A DNA stretch of 64,000 nucleotides from Streptomyces sp. ICC1 (GCF_003287935.1 NZ_CP030287.1:3314267-3378266); one strand, 5' to 3'; shown: positions 7,791 through 16,576, numbered from the stretch's first letter. Program-made: numbers and translations. The notes: generated from the letters alone by a model not told the origin.

Positions 7791-10065
7791 GGAATGCTGC
7801 GGCACCGCCCCGGCCAAGAGCGGCACCGGCCAGGGCGGGGCCGAGCCTCCCTCCCGGGTCTGGCAGGTACGCGAACTGCAGGCCGCGGCCGTCTCCGGTG
7901 TCCTGTTGGGCATATCCCTGCTCGTGTCCGACGCGTGGTCCACGGCCCTCGCGCTCGCGGCGCTCGCCGTCGGCGCCGCCACCTTCGCCCCCAGCGCCCT
8001 GCGCGCACTACTGCGGGGCCGGCTCGGCGTCGGACTCCTCATGACCATCGCCGCAGCCGGGGCCGTCGCGCTGGGGGAGTACGGCGAGGCCGCCACCCTG
8101 GCCTTCCTCTTCTCCATCGCCGAGGGCCTCGAAGGCTACGCACTGGCCCGCACCCAGCACGGGCTGCGCGCCCTCCTCGACCTCGTGCCCCCCAACGCCG
8201 TGGTCCTCCGCAACGGCACCGAACAGCAGGTGGAACCGGCTGAACTCGCCGTCGGCGACATCCTGGTGGTACGCCCCGGCGAGAAGATCGCCACCGACGG
8301 AACGGTCCGTACGGGCCGTAGCGCCCTGGACACCTCCGTGGTGACCGGCGAATCCGTCCCGACCGAAGTCGGCCCCGGCAGCGAGGTCTTCGCCGGCACC
8401 ATCAACGGGTCCGGCGCACTGGAAGTGACCGTCACCGCCACGGCCGAGGACAACTCGCTCGCCCGTCTGGTGCACATCGTCCAGGACGCCCAGGAACGCA
8501 AGGGCTCCAGCCAGCGCCTGGCTGCCCGCTTCGCGCGGCCCCTGGTGCCCGGCGTCCTCGTCCTGGCCGCACTGGTCGCCGTACTGGGCAGCCTCTTCGG
8601 CGACCCAGGACTGTGGATCGAACGCGCGCTCGTCGTCCTGGTCGCCGCCGCCCCCTGCGCCTTCGCCCTGTCCGTGCCCATCGCCGTGGTCGCCGCCGTC
8701 GGCGCGGCCTCCAAGGCCGGCGTACTGATCAAGGGGGGCGCGGCCGTCGAGGCGCTCGGCAGCGTCCGGGTTGTCGCCATCGACAAGACCGGCACGCTCA
8801 CCCGCAACGAACCGGTCGTCATCGACGTGGTGATGGCTGCGGGTGTCGATCGCACGCGGGTCCTGAGCGTCGCCGCCGCCCTCGAAGCGCGAAGCGAACA
8901 CCCCCTGGCCGCGGCCATCCTCACCGCCGCCGACGAGCTCCCGAACATGTCGGCCGAGGGCGTGGAAGCCGTACCCGGCAACGGCCTGACCGGCACCGTG
9001 GCAGGAGCCCCGGCCCGGCTCGGCAAGCCCGGCTTCGTCGACCCCGGTTCCCTCGCGGACGAGGTCACCCGGCTTCAGAGCGCCGGTGCCACCGTGGTCG
9101 TCGTGGAGCACGACGGAGCCCTGCTCGGCGCGGTCGCCGTGCGCGACGAGATCCGCCCCGAGGCCGCGGAGGCGATCACCCGTCTCAAGCAGCAGGGCAT
9201 CCAGGTGGTCATGCTCACCGGCGACAACACCCGCACCGCCGAGGCCATCGCGGCCGCCGCCGGCATCACCGAGGTGCGCGCCGAGCTCCTCCCCGAGGAC
9301 AAGGCCCGGATCGTCACCGAGCTCCAGGCCCGCGGCCCGGTGGCCATGGTCGGCGACGGCATCAACGACGCCCCCGCCCTGGCCACCGCGCAGGCCGGAA
9401 TCGCCATGGGTGCCATGGGCAGCGACGTCGCCATCGAAGCCGCCGACGTGGCCCTGATGGGCGAGGACCTCCGTCGCCTGCCCGACGCCATCGCCCACGC
9501 CCGCGCCGCCCGGGGCATCTTCACCCAGAACCTGCTGCTCTCCGGCGCCATCCTCGTCACCCTCGTACCGCTGGCCGCCATCGGCACACTGGGCCTGGCA
9601 GCCGTGGTAGCCACACACGAACTCGCCGAAGTCCTGGTCATCGGAAACGGCATCCGCGCCGGACGCAAGACCCGACTCCCGCACCACCAGCCGGTACGCG
9701 ACTCGGCCCCGGCCCGCGCGGCCATCGCCGCCAAGCCGGAAACCACCTCGGCGCCCCTGGCAGCGTCTGATGGATGCACGGACGGCTGCTGTGGCGAGTC
9801 AGCCGAGTCCCCTGCTCCGATGGTCGCCGAGGGAAGGACGAACCTGCTCGCCTCGATCTCCGCTCCACAGCGGTCCGCCAACGCAGGTGAGCGTTCGGTA
9901 TCCGAGGGGCGGCGGCCCCAGGCGGTCCTGCTCACCACGCGCGCAGCGGTCTCCGGGGACAAGATCCCGGTACGAGGTGGCCAGCGCCCCCAGTCCGGTA
10001 CGGCTACGACCGGCCGTCCCGAGGAGGGCGCGGAGCCGGGAGGCTGCGGCTGCTGTGCGGGCTGA
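7783..10065 (+). CDS. P1B-type heavy-metal ATPase with Cys-rich tail
   Basis: 760 residues. The P-type core is complete: TGES, the metal-transport motif APC in AAAPCAFALSVP near residue 290, DKTGT with the phosphorylated Asp near 334, the HP motif in EHPLAA, and GDGIND near 523. APC instead of CPC is seen in the mycobacterial CtpG branch, so Cd or a related divalent metal is likely. There is no N-terminal HMA domain, only ECCG. The C-terminus extends about 120 residues past the core, has a DGCTDGCCG cluster, a low-complexity stretch and a final GGCGCCAG. It is coupled to the CmtR-like gene. Confidence 0.88.
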   Translation: MAEECCGTAPAKSGTGQGGAEPPSRVWQVRELQAAAVSGVLLGISLLVSDAWSTALALAALAVGAATFAPSALRALLRGRLGVGLLMTIAAAGAVALGEYGEAATLAFLFSIAEGLEGYALARTQHGLRALLDLVPPNAVVLRNGTEQQVEPAELAVGDILVVRPGEKIATDGTVRTGRSALDTSVVTGESVPTEVGPGSEVFAGTINGSGALEVTVTATAEDNSLARLVHIVQDAQERKGSSQRLAARFARPLVPGVLVLAALVAVLGSLFGDPGLWIERALVVLVAAAPCAFALSVPIAVVAAVGAASKAGVLIKGGAAVEALGSVRVVAIDKTGTLTRNEPVVIDVVMAAGVDRTRVLSVAAALEARSEHPLAAAILTAADELPNMSAEGVEAVPGNGLTGTVAGAPARLGKPGFVDPGSLADEVTRLQSAGATVVVVEHDGALLGAVAVRDEIRPEAAEAITRLKQQGIQVVMLTGDNTRTAEAIAAAAGITEVRAELLPEDKARIVTELQARGPVAMVGDGINDAPALATAQAGIAMGAMGSDVAIEAADVALMGEDLRRLPDAIAHARAARGIFTQNLLLSGAILVTLVPLAAIGTLGLAAVVATHELAEVLVIGNGIRAGRKTRLPHHQPVRDSAPARAAIAAKPETTSAPLAASDGCTDGCCGESAESPAPMVAEGRTNLLASISAPQRSANAGERSVSEGRRPQAVLLTTRAAVSGDKIPVRGGQRPQSGTATTGRPEEGAEPGGCGCCAG

Positions 10066-10090
10066 CCACCGCGTCACGTCGTACCGATCT

Positions 10091-10110
10091 GCGGCCGGGG
10101 CCCCGGCCGC
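10091..10110. terminator. perfect 20-bp palindrome, likely bidirectional terminator
   Basis: GCGGCCGGGG and CCCCGGCCGC form a perfect dyad between the convergent ends of the ATPase gene (10065) and ycnI (10116). There is no T-run, which is usual for streptomycete terminators. Confidence 0.6.
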
Positions 10111-10115
10111 TCCGG

Positions 10116-10847
10116 TCAGGCCTGGCTGCGGTTGCGGCGCAGCCGCCAGAAGATGCCGGCGGCGACGAGCAGTACGACGGCCGCGACAACGCCGACGACG
10201 GTTCCGGTATTGCTGCCCGTGTCCGTCTCGTCCGTCGCCCGCGCGCTCGCTGACGCGGCGGGAGCGGACGGAGCAGTGGCCGACGGCTGGGCGGACGGGA
10301 CGCTCGGGGTCGGTGACGGTGAGGGGCTCGGGGCGATCAGCTTGGCCCCGGGGGCCGCTGCCTTCAGCTCCAGTACGGGGGCCGGATTATCAACCTTCTC
10401 GCCGTTGGTCGGCACCTCGATCCAGCGGGAGACCTTTCCGTCGCCGTACGTCTCCAGGGTCTTGAACGCCAGGGACTTCTCATCGGGCAGCTGGCGCACC
10501 GTGACGCTGTACTCGGCGTCGGTGCCGGTCGCCAGAGCCGGACCACCGATCGCGTACCCGTCAGGCGTGGCGGTCAGCTTCCATTCCTTGGGGGCGTCCT
10601 TCAGGGTCACGGCGTCCGGGGTGATGCCCTTCGGGAGTACGACCCTCAACTCCGCGATGCCCGCGGTGTCCGACTCCGCCTCGGAGGTGAAGGACAGCGT
10701 GACGTTCTCGGCGAGGGCACGGGGGTCGGAGGCGGTGACCTCGGCGTGCGCGGCGGCCGGCCCGGCTGCCACGCCGAGGACCACCACGGCGCCGACAGCC
10801 GCGAGGCCCAGCCTGCGGAGCGGAAGATGGATGTGTGATCTGTTCAC
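10116..10847 (-). CDS. ycnI: YcnI (DUF1775) copper-binding membrane-anchored protein
   Basis: 243 residues. The signal peptide ends at ...AAA, leaving His34 as the mature N-terminus (HAEV), the residue that binds copper in YcnI-type domains. A DUF1775 domain follows (about 35-165), with the conserved Trp-containing segment SRWIEVP. A Ser/Pro/Ala linker precedes a C-terminal membrane helix and a basic tail, so the protein is anchored with its copper domain outside. YcnI usually accompanies CopC/CopD; here only an unidentified membrane protein lies upstream. Confidence 0.86.
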   Translation of the reverse strand: MNRSHIHLPLRRLGLAAVGAVVVLGVAAGPAAAHAEVTASDPRALAENVTLSFTSEAESDTAGIAELRVVLPKGITPDAVTLKDAPKEWKLTATPDGYAIGGPALATGTDAEYSVTVRQLPDEKSLAFKTLETYGDGKVSRWIEVPTNGEKVDNPAPVLELKAAAPGAKLIAPSPSPSPTPSVPSAQPSATAPSAPAASASARATDETDTGSNTGTVVGVVAAVVLLVAAGIFWRLRRNRSQA

Positions 10848-10881
10848 GATGGAGCAACCTTCTCAGTACGTGGGGCGGGTT

Positions 10882-11580
10882 TCACCATGGAGGTGCACAG
10901 CCCGCCGGGATCGGGGGAACGTCTCCTGCACACCCGGCAGGAGGCCCCCGGCGTACCACCGCGTGACAGAGCATCGCCGTCACGGTCGGCGCTAGGACAA
11001 GGCTGTTGAGGGGGACGTGTACGGTCGCCGCGCGCGGCCGGGCCCAGGGCCGCCAGCGGACCCCGAAGGCCGCTCCGGCCGCCGCGACTGCCGTCTCGGC
11101 CCATCGGCCCACCGTCTCGGGCAGGCGGCTCAGCACCTGGTCCGCGCGGTACATGAGCAGAGCCATCGCGGATGCGGCCACGCAGTGGGCCGCCGTCATC
11201 ACCCACGCACTGTGGTGTGCCGCGTACCCGATCTCCGGCGCCACGGCGTGTGCTTCGGCCTGTCCGTGGCGTACCGGCGTTTGCGCGGACAGCGCCCAGT
11301 GCAGCAGGAGTTGGGCGATGCCGGTGGCCGCGACCGCCTGCCACCAGGACCGGGGCAGGCGGGCCGTGAGCCACGAGGTGGCGAAGACGGCCGCCGCCCC
11401 GACAGCCACCCGCTGCCCGGACACCGGCTCCTCCGAGGCGAGATGGTGACCTATGACGGCCAATGCCGAGCCGAGCAGCGTGAACACGGCAGCCCGCAGC
11501 CACCGTCCGCTCCGCCACCCGGGCTGCGGACACGAGCGCATTCCTGCACGGGCTCCGGCCATGTCGGGCCCATCATCCAT
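10882..11580 (-). CDS. putative integral membrane protein
   Basis: 232 residues from ATG 11580; a TTG at 11613 would add 11 residues, and ATG 11562 is also possible. I see about four to five hydrophobic segments (AAVFTLLGSALAVIGHHLA, VAVGAAAVFATSWLTA, WWQAVAATGIAQLLLHWAL, SAWVMTAAHCVAASAMALLMY) and an exposed loop with several His. No catalytic motif is visible. It lies 34 bp upstream of ycnI on the same strand and is probably co-transcribed with it, so a role in copper handling is possible but unproven. Confidence 0.65.
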   Translation of the reverse strand: MDDGPDMAGARAGMRSCPQPGWRSGRWLRAAVFTLLGSALAVIGHHLASEEPVSGQRVAVGAAAVFATSWLTARLPRSWWQAVAATGIAQLLLHWALSAQTPVRHGQAEAHAVAPEIGYAAHHSAWVMTAAHCVAASAMALLMYRADQVLSRLPETVGRWAETAVAAAGAAFGVRWRPWARPRAATVHVPLNSLVLAPTVTAMLCHAVVRRGPPAGCAGDVPPIPAGCAPPW

Positions 11581-11798
11581 CGCACTGCGTCTCAGCCAGG
11601 CCCCAACTGTCAATTGAGGAACAGTTTTCCCGGATCGCTAGTCCGGTGACCGGAAAGGTTCACCGGGTCGCGGCGCCCGGCACGGCACCTCGCCGCGTTG
11701 TCGGACCACACCGGTACGTCCAGTACGAGGCGTGGTCCTCCGCCTTGCGAGGCACCGCACCGGACACCGCGACCCGGCAAACCTTCCCGGCCACAGCA

Positions 11799-12308
11799 CT
11801 AGGTGGCCGGGGCCTGCCGATCTGCGCGTGTGCTGCGCCGCTCGAGGAGGACCACGTCGCGCCAGCGGCCGTGATGGCAGCCGATGCGTTCGCGGATGCC
11901 GATGACGCGGAACCCGGCGCGGCGATGGAGGGCGAGGCTCGCGGTGTTCTCGGGGAAGATGCCGGACTGGACGGTCCAGATGCCCGCGGCTTCGGTCGAG
12001 GCGATGAGGGCGTCGAGGAGGGCGCGGGCGACGCCGAGGCCCCGCGCCGACGGGCTCACGTACACCGAGTGCTCGACGACGCCCGCGTACGCGCAGCGGT
12101 CGGATACGGCGCTCGCGGCGATCCAGCCCAGGACCGTCGCGTCGCTGTCGTCGGTGGCGACGAAACGGTGCTCGGGCAGCTTGGCGGCGTCGAAGGCCGG
12201 CCAGTCGGGGGCTGTCGTCTCGAAGGTGGCGTCGCCTTCGTCGATGCCGGCTTGGTAGACGGCCAGGACCTCGGGACCGTCGCCGGCGGTCATCCGCCTG
12301 ATCTTCAC
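11799..12308 (-). CDS. arsN1: GNAT acetyltransferase, ArsN1/phosphinothricin-acetyltransferase type
   Basis: 169 residues covering one GNAT domain. The segments VVEHSVYVSPSARGLGVARAL (acetyl-CoA loop), GIFPENTASLALH and RERIGCHHGRWRDVVLLER are typical of the phosphinothricin-acetyltransferase / ArsN1 branch, which acetylates arsinothricin or glufosinate-type amino acids. Its start overlaps the stop of an ArsR gene by four bases, as expected of an arsenic-inducible unit. Assignment to ArsN1 rather than a general PAT homologue rests on this context and on motif memory, so it is probable only. Confidence 0.7.
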   Translation of the reverse strand: MKIRRMTAGDGPEVLAVYQAGIDEGDATFETTAPDWPAFDAAKLPEHRFVATDDSDATVLGWIAASAVSDRCAYAGVVEHSVYVSPSARGLGVARALLDALIASTEAAGIWTVQSGIFPENTASLALHRRAGFRVIGIRERIGCHHGRWRDVVLLERRSTRADRQAPAT

Positions 12309-12628
12309 GGCCGTTGTCCCATGATCGCGCGGACGGCGGCGGGGAAGCAGTCCAGGCAGGCGCTGTTGACCTCGTAGCGGGTGCTGGTGCCCTGCCGTTC
12401 GGGCAGCACGAAGCGGACCTCCGCCAGAACCTTGAGGTGGTGCGAGACCGTCGACTGGCCGATGGGCAGACGGATGGTGATCTCGCCGACGGCCATGGGC
12501 CGTCGTTCGGAGGCGAGCAGGTGCAGCAGGCGGACGCGCATGGGGTCGGCCAGCGCCTTGAACCAGCCGGCGTACGTGGCCGCGTCCTCGTGGGTCAGGG
12601 GGGTGGGGTGTCGCAGCGGCCTATCCAT
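12305..12628 (-). CDS. ArsR-family repressor coupled to ArsN1-like gene
   Basis: 107 residues with an ArsR winged helix (FKALADPMRVRLLHLL and QSTVSHHLKVL as recognition helix). There is no Cys in the helix-3 position used by classical ArsR. The only cysteines are at the C-terminus in ACLDC, resembling ArsR variants with C-terminal As(III) sites. It starts four bases after the PAP2 stop and overlaps the acetyltransferase gene (ATGA). A perfect inverted repeat covers its start codon and is the likely autoregulatory site. Confidence 0.82.
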   Translation of the reverse strand: MDRPLRHPTPLTHEDAATYAGWFKALADPMRVRLLHLLASERRPMAVGEITIRLPIGQSTVSHHLKVLAEVRFVLPERQGTSTRYEVNSACLDCFPAAVRAIMGQRP

Positions 12629-12651
12629 CGATCATCGACGATAGTCGATGG
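12625..12651. promoter_or_regulatory. inverted repeat over the arsR start
   Basis: CCATCGA (12625-12631) and TCGATGG (12645-12651) are perfect 7-bp arms with a 13-bp spacer that itself contains ATCGACGAT. The repeat covers the ArsR start codon and the PAP2 stop. It is a candidate operator for an internal arsR-arsN1 promoter. Confidence 0.5.
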
Positions 12652-13369
12652 ATGCGGTGTCGGGAAGGGCGCGGGCCGGGCGCATCACGGCCCGGCAGGC
12701 GGCGACGGCGGCTGTCGCCATCGCGGTGCCGAGGAGGGCTCCCGCGAGGGTGTCGGAGAGCCAGTGCACACCGAGGAAGACGCGTGTGAAGCAGGCCGTG
12801 ATGACTGCGAGAACGGCCATCGCGAGCCCGATCCGCAGAGCGGTCGCGGGCGCGCCGGCACATCGCGCCAGCCAGAGCAGTAGTACGCACGTGGCGGCTG
12901 CTGTCATGGCGTGGCCGGACGGCATGGCGGCGAACTCTGCCGAGTCGACGGGTTGTTCCCACCGGGGGCGTTCACGCCCGATGGCCCAGCGCAGCACGCC
13001 GCGGAACACCCATTCAGCGGCGGAGGCGCACGCGGCCCACACGGCGACCAGCCGTTGCCCGCCCCGCCACAGACCCACCACGGCACCGGCAAGGAGCAGG
13101 CGCATGGTCCACGGATCGACCACCCAGTCGGTGAGGATCCGGCTGGCATGCGTCCAGCCCGGCTCTTCCAGCGCGACGGCGTGAAGCTGCGAGGCCACAG
13201 CCCTGTCGACGTGCAACACGGGCTGGACTCCGGCCGCGACCAGCGTGATGAGCAGGCCCGCCGCTCCCGCGAGCAGCAAAGCGGTCTTGGCGGACGGCTG
13301 GGCCATCCAGGCCGAGAGTGGCGACTCCGTAGGTTCTGGCGGCTTGACGGGTGTGCTGGTGCGGGTCAT
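12632..13369 (-). CDS. PAP2-family membrane phosphatase
   Basis: 245 residues, five to six membrane helices. The three phosphatase motifs are present: the RERPRW segment, PSGHAM, and RVFLGVHWLSD with the catalytic His. PAP2 enzymes dephosphorylate lipid phosphates such as phosphatidic acid or undecaprenyl pyrophosphate outside the membrane. It reads into the arsR-arsN1 pair with only three bases between. It may be a passenger gene, since no link to arsenic chemistry is evident. Confidence 0.85.
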   Translation of the reverse strand: MTRTSTPVKPPEPTESPLSAWMAQPSAKTALLLAGAAGLLITLVAAGVQPVLHVDRAVASQLHAVALEEPGWTHASRILTDWVVDPWTMRLLLAGAVVGLWRGGQRLVAVWAACASAAEWVFRGVLRWAIGRERPRWEQPVDSAEFAAMPSGHAMTAAATCVLLLWLARCAGAPATALRIGLAMAVLAVITACFTRVFLGVHWLSDTLAGALLGTAMATAAVAACRAVMRPARALPDTASIDYRR

Positions 13370-13487
13370 AGCGCCGATCTCTCCTCAGGCGGTGGGGTGC
13401 TGGGAGTGTGCCCGGACCCGGCCTGGCTGATCGGGGTGGCCGGTCGGGCTGGAGGACGTCAGCGGTGCGGAGAAGTAGACTCGGAAC

Positions 13488-13497
13488 CCGATATCGG
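13488..13497. promoter_or_regulatory. CCGATATCGG palindrome, PadR promoter
   Basis: A perfect 10-bp palindrome with near-symmetric flanks (AAC on the left, TTT on the right) lies 39 bp upstream of the PadR start. The same 10-mer recurs upstream of the permease gene at 18244, which suggests a PadR operator shared by two promoters. Confidence 0.55.
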
Positions 13498-13536
13498 TTT
13501 CGTCGCTGCGCGGGTGGCAGTGTGGAGGTGTTCGGG

Positions 13537-13842
13537 ATGCGGGAGTTCCAGCGGGGCGCGGTGCGGCTGCACATCCTGCACCACGCGGCCGAGCAGGAGA
13601 TCCACGGCGCGTGGATGACCGAGGAACTCGCCGGTCACGGATACAAGATCAGCCCCGGCACCATGTATCCCACGCTGCACCGGCTGGAATCCGACGGGTT
13701 GCTGGTCTCCGAGCAGCGGGTGGTCGACGGCCGTACGCGGCGGGTCTACTGGGCCACCGAAGCCGGGAAGCAGGCACTGGCCGATGACAGGCGGGCGCTC
13801 AAGGAGCTGGCCCGCGAAGTCCTCGGCGACGACGCCTCCTGA
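13537..13842 (+). CDS. PadR-family transcriptional regulator
   Basis: 101 residues. The PadR winged helix covers nearly all of it: GAVRLHILHHA, the YKISPGTMYPTLHRLESDGLL recognition segment and a wing with VDGRTRRVYWATEAG. ATG 13537 is chosen because GGAGG (13524-13528) is eight bases upstream; GTG 13528 overlaps that site. PadR proteins usually repress themselves and a nearby transporter or stress gene. The CCGATATCGG palindrome here and at the permease promoter makes the permease the best candidate target. Confidence 0.88.
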   Translation: MREFQRGAVRLHILHHAAEQEIHGAWMTEELAGHGYKISPGTMYPTLHRLESDGLLVSEQRVVDGRTRRVYWATEAGKQALADDRRALKELAREVLGDDAS

Positions 13843-13990
13843 TGCCGTCAAGATCCCTCCGGCAGGCTGATGAACAGCATGTGGCAATGCCGTCCGGCCC
13901 CCCGTAGGGCGGGCACTTGGCCGGTAGCGTCGGTGCGAGACCACTGGGTGCCTCCGGGGCGCCGGCCCGATGTTCGCGGGAGGTCGCACC

Positions 13991-14422
13991 ATGTCGGATA
14001 CAGAACCCCAGCCCAGCGTGCTGTTCGTGTGTGCGCACAACGCGGGGCGCTCGCAGATCGCGGCCGCATTCTTCGAGGAACTGGCCGGCGACGGCGTGAC
14101 CGTACGGTCCGCTGGCCCGGCGCCCGGTGGGCGGGTGAACCCTCTGGTCGTGCAGGCGATGGCGGAGGTGGGAATCGACCTGTCCGAGCGCACCCCGCGG
14201 CAGCTGACCGAGGACACCGCGCAGAGCAGCGCCGTGGTGGTGACCACCAGCGGAGCGGACGCGGTCTCGGTGGCGGCCGGACAGCGGCACGAGGACTGGC
14301 CGGTGGAGGACGTCGCGGGTAAGAACCTCGACGAAGTACGGGCCATCCGTGACGACATCCGGGCTCGTGTCGAGCGCCTCGCCGCAGACCTTCGGCCCAC
14401 ACCGGACCCAGCCGGGAAGTGA
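13991..14422 (+). CDS. ArsC-like low-molecular-weight phosphatase-fold protein
   Basis: 143 residues with the P-loop CAHNAGRS (Cys14, Arg20) at the N-terminus, as in arsenate reductases and LMW-PTPases. The C-terminal half aligns with ArsC up to DWPVEDVAGK. In thioredoxin-linked ArsC the middle loop reads MGCGDACP with two resolving cysteines; here it is TTSGADAVS and both are absent. It may use mycothiol/mycoredoxin as a single-Cys ArsC does, or be a phosphatase. The start at 13991 gives the usual short lead before the first strand. Confidence 0.8.
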   Translation: MSDTEPQPSVLFVCAHNAGRSQIAAAFFEELAGDGVTVRSAGPAPGGRVNPLVVQAMAEVGIDLSERTPRQLTEDTAQSSAVVVTTSGADAVSVAAGQRHEDWPVEDVAGKNLDEVRAIRDDIRARVERLAADLRPTPDPAGK

Positions 14423-14454
14423 GCCGGGCTCATCGGCCGGCACCAGGCAGGTGG

Positions 14455-14961
14455 TCAGCGCCGGGCCACCTGCGGCTCGGCCGCCGGGGTCACGGCGGCT
14501 CGGCGCAGGCGGGCGTCGAGCGAATAAGCGCCCGCGCCGACGATCAGCAGGAACAGGCTGCCGCACAGCTGGGCGAGGTCGGTGCGGGACTCGTGGATGA
14601 AGTCCCACCACCCTGACGCACCGGCGAGCAGCGGCGCGTTGCCCCACAGGATCGGCAGCTTGGTGATGAGCAGCGCGCCGACCATGTCGACCACCATCGG
14701 GACAGCGGCGAGCCGGGTCAGCAGTCCGACCAGGATCAGTACGCCGCAGACGATCTCGAAGACCCCGTCCAGCGGGCCGAAGAACCCCGGGGCGGGGATA
14801 CCGGCCTTGTCGAACCGGCCCGTACCGAGAGCGCCGGGGCGCAGGAACTTCAAGATGCCCTCACAGAGGAACACCACCCCGAGGTAGAGGCGGATGAGCA
14901 CCACGGCCGCGGGAGCGTCGGTCGAGATGAGCCGGGTCTGCCAGTCGTTGAGCTGCGTCAT
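14455..14961 (-). CDS. DoxX-family membrane protein
   Basis: 168 residues, four transmembrane helices, with the DoxX-type opening LIRLYLGVVFLCEGILKFL and a later helix VFEIVCGVLILVGLLTRLA. The family includes quinone-linked and thiosulfate or sulfur-oxidation related subunits and general stress proteins; the reaction here is unknown. The ATG at 14961 is chosen over an upstream frame start because the protein-like sequence begins there. It converges on the ArsC-like gene, with 32 bp between the stops. Confidence 0.8.
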   Translation of the reverse strand: MTQLNDWQTRLISTDAPAAVVLIRLYLGVVFLCEGILKFLRPGALGTGRFDKAGIPAPGFFGPLDGVFEIVCGVLILVGLLTRLAAVPMVVDMVGALLITKLPILWGNAPLLAGASGWWDFIHESRTDLAQLCGSLFLLIVGAGAYSLDARLRRAAVTPAAEPQVARR

Positions 14962-15168
14962 AGGAAGATGCCCCTCTCCGCCTTCGGGGATGTAGCTGGT
15001 CGGCGACATCGTCCCGCGAGGCAGGGATGCATCGGTGGCGCTACGCCCGCGTGGCCTGGGCGCGTCGTGGGGCTGCGGCTCCCGGCGGGGGCCCCGGCGA
15101 TCATCGAGGAAGCGGGCGCGGCGACGCGCAGCTCGTGAAGCTTGCGAGGGCGTTCAGTAAGAGGATCA

Positions 15169-15188
15169 CCGGCCGGCCGGCCGGCCGG
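15169..15188. repeat. (CCGG)5 simple repeat
   Basis: Five perfect CCGG units sit in the 248-bp gap between the DoxX start and the response-regulator stop. No gene is seen in this gap. It is self-complementary DNA and may be a polymerase-slippage site or part of a terminator for the regulator gene that ends at 15210. Confidence 0.55.
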
Positions 15189-15209
15189 CATGCACGCGGA
15201 CCGCGGATG

Positions 15210-15872
15210 TCAGGAGTTGCGTGGGGCTACCAGTCCGGATTCGTAGGCGAGGACGACGAGTTGGGCGCGGTCTCGGGCGTGGAGTTTGGCCATGGCCCGG
15301 TTGATGTGGGTCTTCGCGGTGATCGGGCTGATCACCATGCGGTCGGCGATCTGGTCGTTGGACAAGCCCTGCGCGACCAGGGCGACGGCCTCGCGTTCGC
15401 GGTTGGTCAGCTCTTCCAGCCCGGTGCCGGCGGCTGTGTGGAGCGGCTGGGTGACGTACCTGTTGATCAGCTTGCGGGTGATCGACGGTGCCAGCAGGGC
15501 GTCGCCGCGCGCGGCGACGCGTACGGCGTGCAGGAAGTCTTCCGGCACGATGTCCTTGACGAGGAATCCGGCAGCGCCGGCGCGCAGCGCGTTGAAGACG
15601 TATTCGTCCAAGCCGTAGTTGGTCAGGATGACGACGTGCACCCCGGCCAGGGCCGGGTCGGCGGCGATGAGCCGGGTCGCCTCGATGCCGTCCATGACCG
15701 GCATCTGGATGTCGATGAGCGCGACGTCGGGCAGGTGCTCTTTCGCCAGAGCCAGGCCTTCTTTCCCGTCGCCGGCTTCGGCCACCACCTCGATGTCGTC
15801 TTCGGCGTTGAGGAGCGCGCGGAATCCGCTGCGGATGAGTGGCTGGTCGTCGACCAGCAGGACACGGATCAT
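15210..15872 (-). CDS. NarL/FixJ-type response regulator
   Basis: 220 residues. The receiver domain has the acidic pair Asp8-Asp9, phosphoacceptor Asp54 (ALIDIQMPVMDG) and the usual Thr/Lys switch region. A LuxR-type helix-turn-helix occupies the last 65 residues (LTNREREAVALVAQGLSNDQIADRMVIS). Its start overlaps the stop of the adjacent kinase frame by four bases, so they are a cognate pair. Because the kinase looks truncated, the regulator may now be orphaned. Confidence 0.9.
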   Translation of the reverse strand: MIRVLLVDDQPLIRSGFRALLNAEDDIEVVAEAGDGKEGLALAKEHLPDVALIDIQMPVMDGIEATRLIAADPALAGVHVVILTNYGLDEYVFNALRAGAAGFLVKDIVPEDFLHAVRVAARGDALLAPSITRKLINRYVTQPLHTAAGTGLEELTNREREAVALVAQGLSNDQIADRMVISPITAKTHINRAMAKLHARDRAQLVVLAYESGLVAPRNS

Positions 15873-16573
15873 GATGTCTGGTCCACGGGGAGTTCGGCCT
15901 GGACGGTGAAGCCGCCCTCGCCGCGTGGTTCGGCGCGCATTCGGCCGCCGAGGGCGGTGACTCGTTCGCGCATCCCGAGCAGCCCGACGCCGGGCGTCGG
16001 GGCGGTGCCCGGCGTGGCCTTGCCGTCGTCTTCGATGTGAATGGTCAGGGCGTCCGGGCGGTAGTCGATGTGGACCGATGCGGTAGTGGCGGCGGCGTGC
16101 CGGGCGATGTTGGTGAGCGACTCCTGGACGATCCGGTAGACGGTCCGTTCGACCGCGGCCGGCACGTCGTGTCGTCGTCCGTCGATCGTCAGCCTGGCGT
16201 CCAGGCCAGTCATCCGCGCGCCTTCCACCAGTTCCGGGACATCGTCGAGCCCACGCGGCGGGCTCGTGTCGTCGTCGCGCAACGCCTCAAGGGTCGCTCG
16301 CAGTTCCCGGGTCGCCTCACGACCGGCCTGCTGGATGGCCAGCAGGGCCTCCGGCACCTGTTCGCCGCGCTTGCGGGCCAGGTGGACGGCGACTTCGGAC
16401 TGCACCTTGATGATCGAGATCTGGTGGACGAGCGAATCGTGCAGCTCCCGCGCGATGTGCAGCCGCTCCTCGTCGGCGCGACGCCGCGCGGTCTCCTCCC
16501 GGGTGCGCTCGGCTTCGTCCGCCCGCCGCTCCGCCTGCCGCAGCGCCTCGCCCGCGGCGCCGGCCGCGATCAG
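15869..16573 (-). pseudogene. two-component histidine kinase, 5'-truncated or interrupted
   Basis: The frame encodes a HisKA_3 kinase core: coiled-coil lead with RRADEERLHIARELHDSL (phosphoacceptor His in ELHDS), N-box ESLTNIARHA and G-box GVGLLGMRERV, ending four bases into the response regulator. No in-frame start precedes the H-box; the first usable codon (GTG near 16405) lies after it. Upstream is a TGA at 16574-16576, beyond which the same frame continues for about 30 protein-like codons (LASGLHDMGEALAQSRGAL). No sensor helices are found. It is either a nonsense-mutated or a truncated gene. Confidence 0.72.
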
Positions 16574-16576
16574 TCA

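Noticed and set aside
8008..9687. 559-codon minus-strand frame opposite the P-type ATPase
   Set aside because: Antisense frame of a long high-GC gene, rich in Gly/Asp/His, with no domain; the ATPase motifs fix the true strand.
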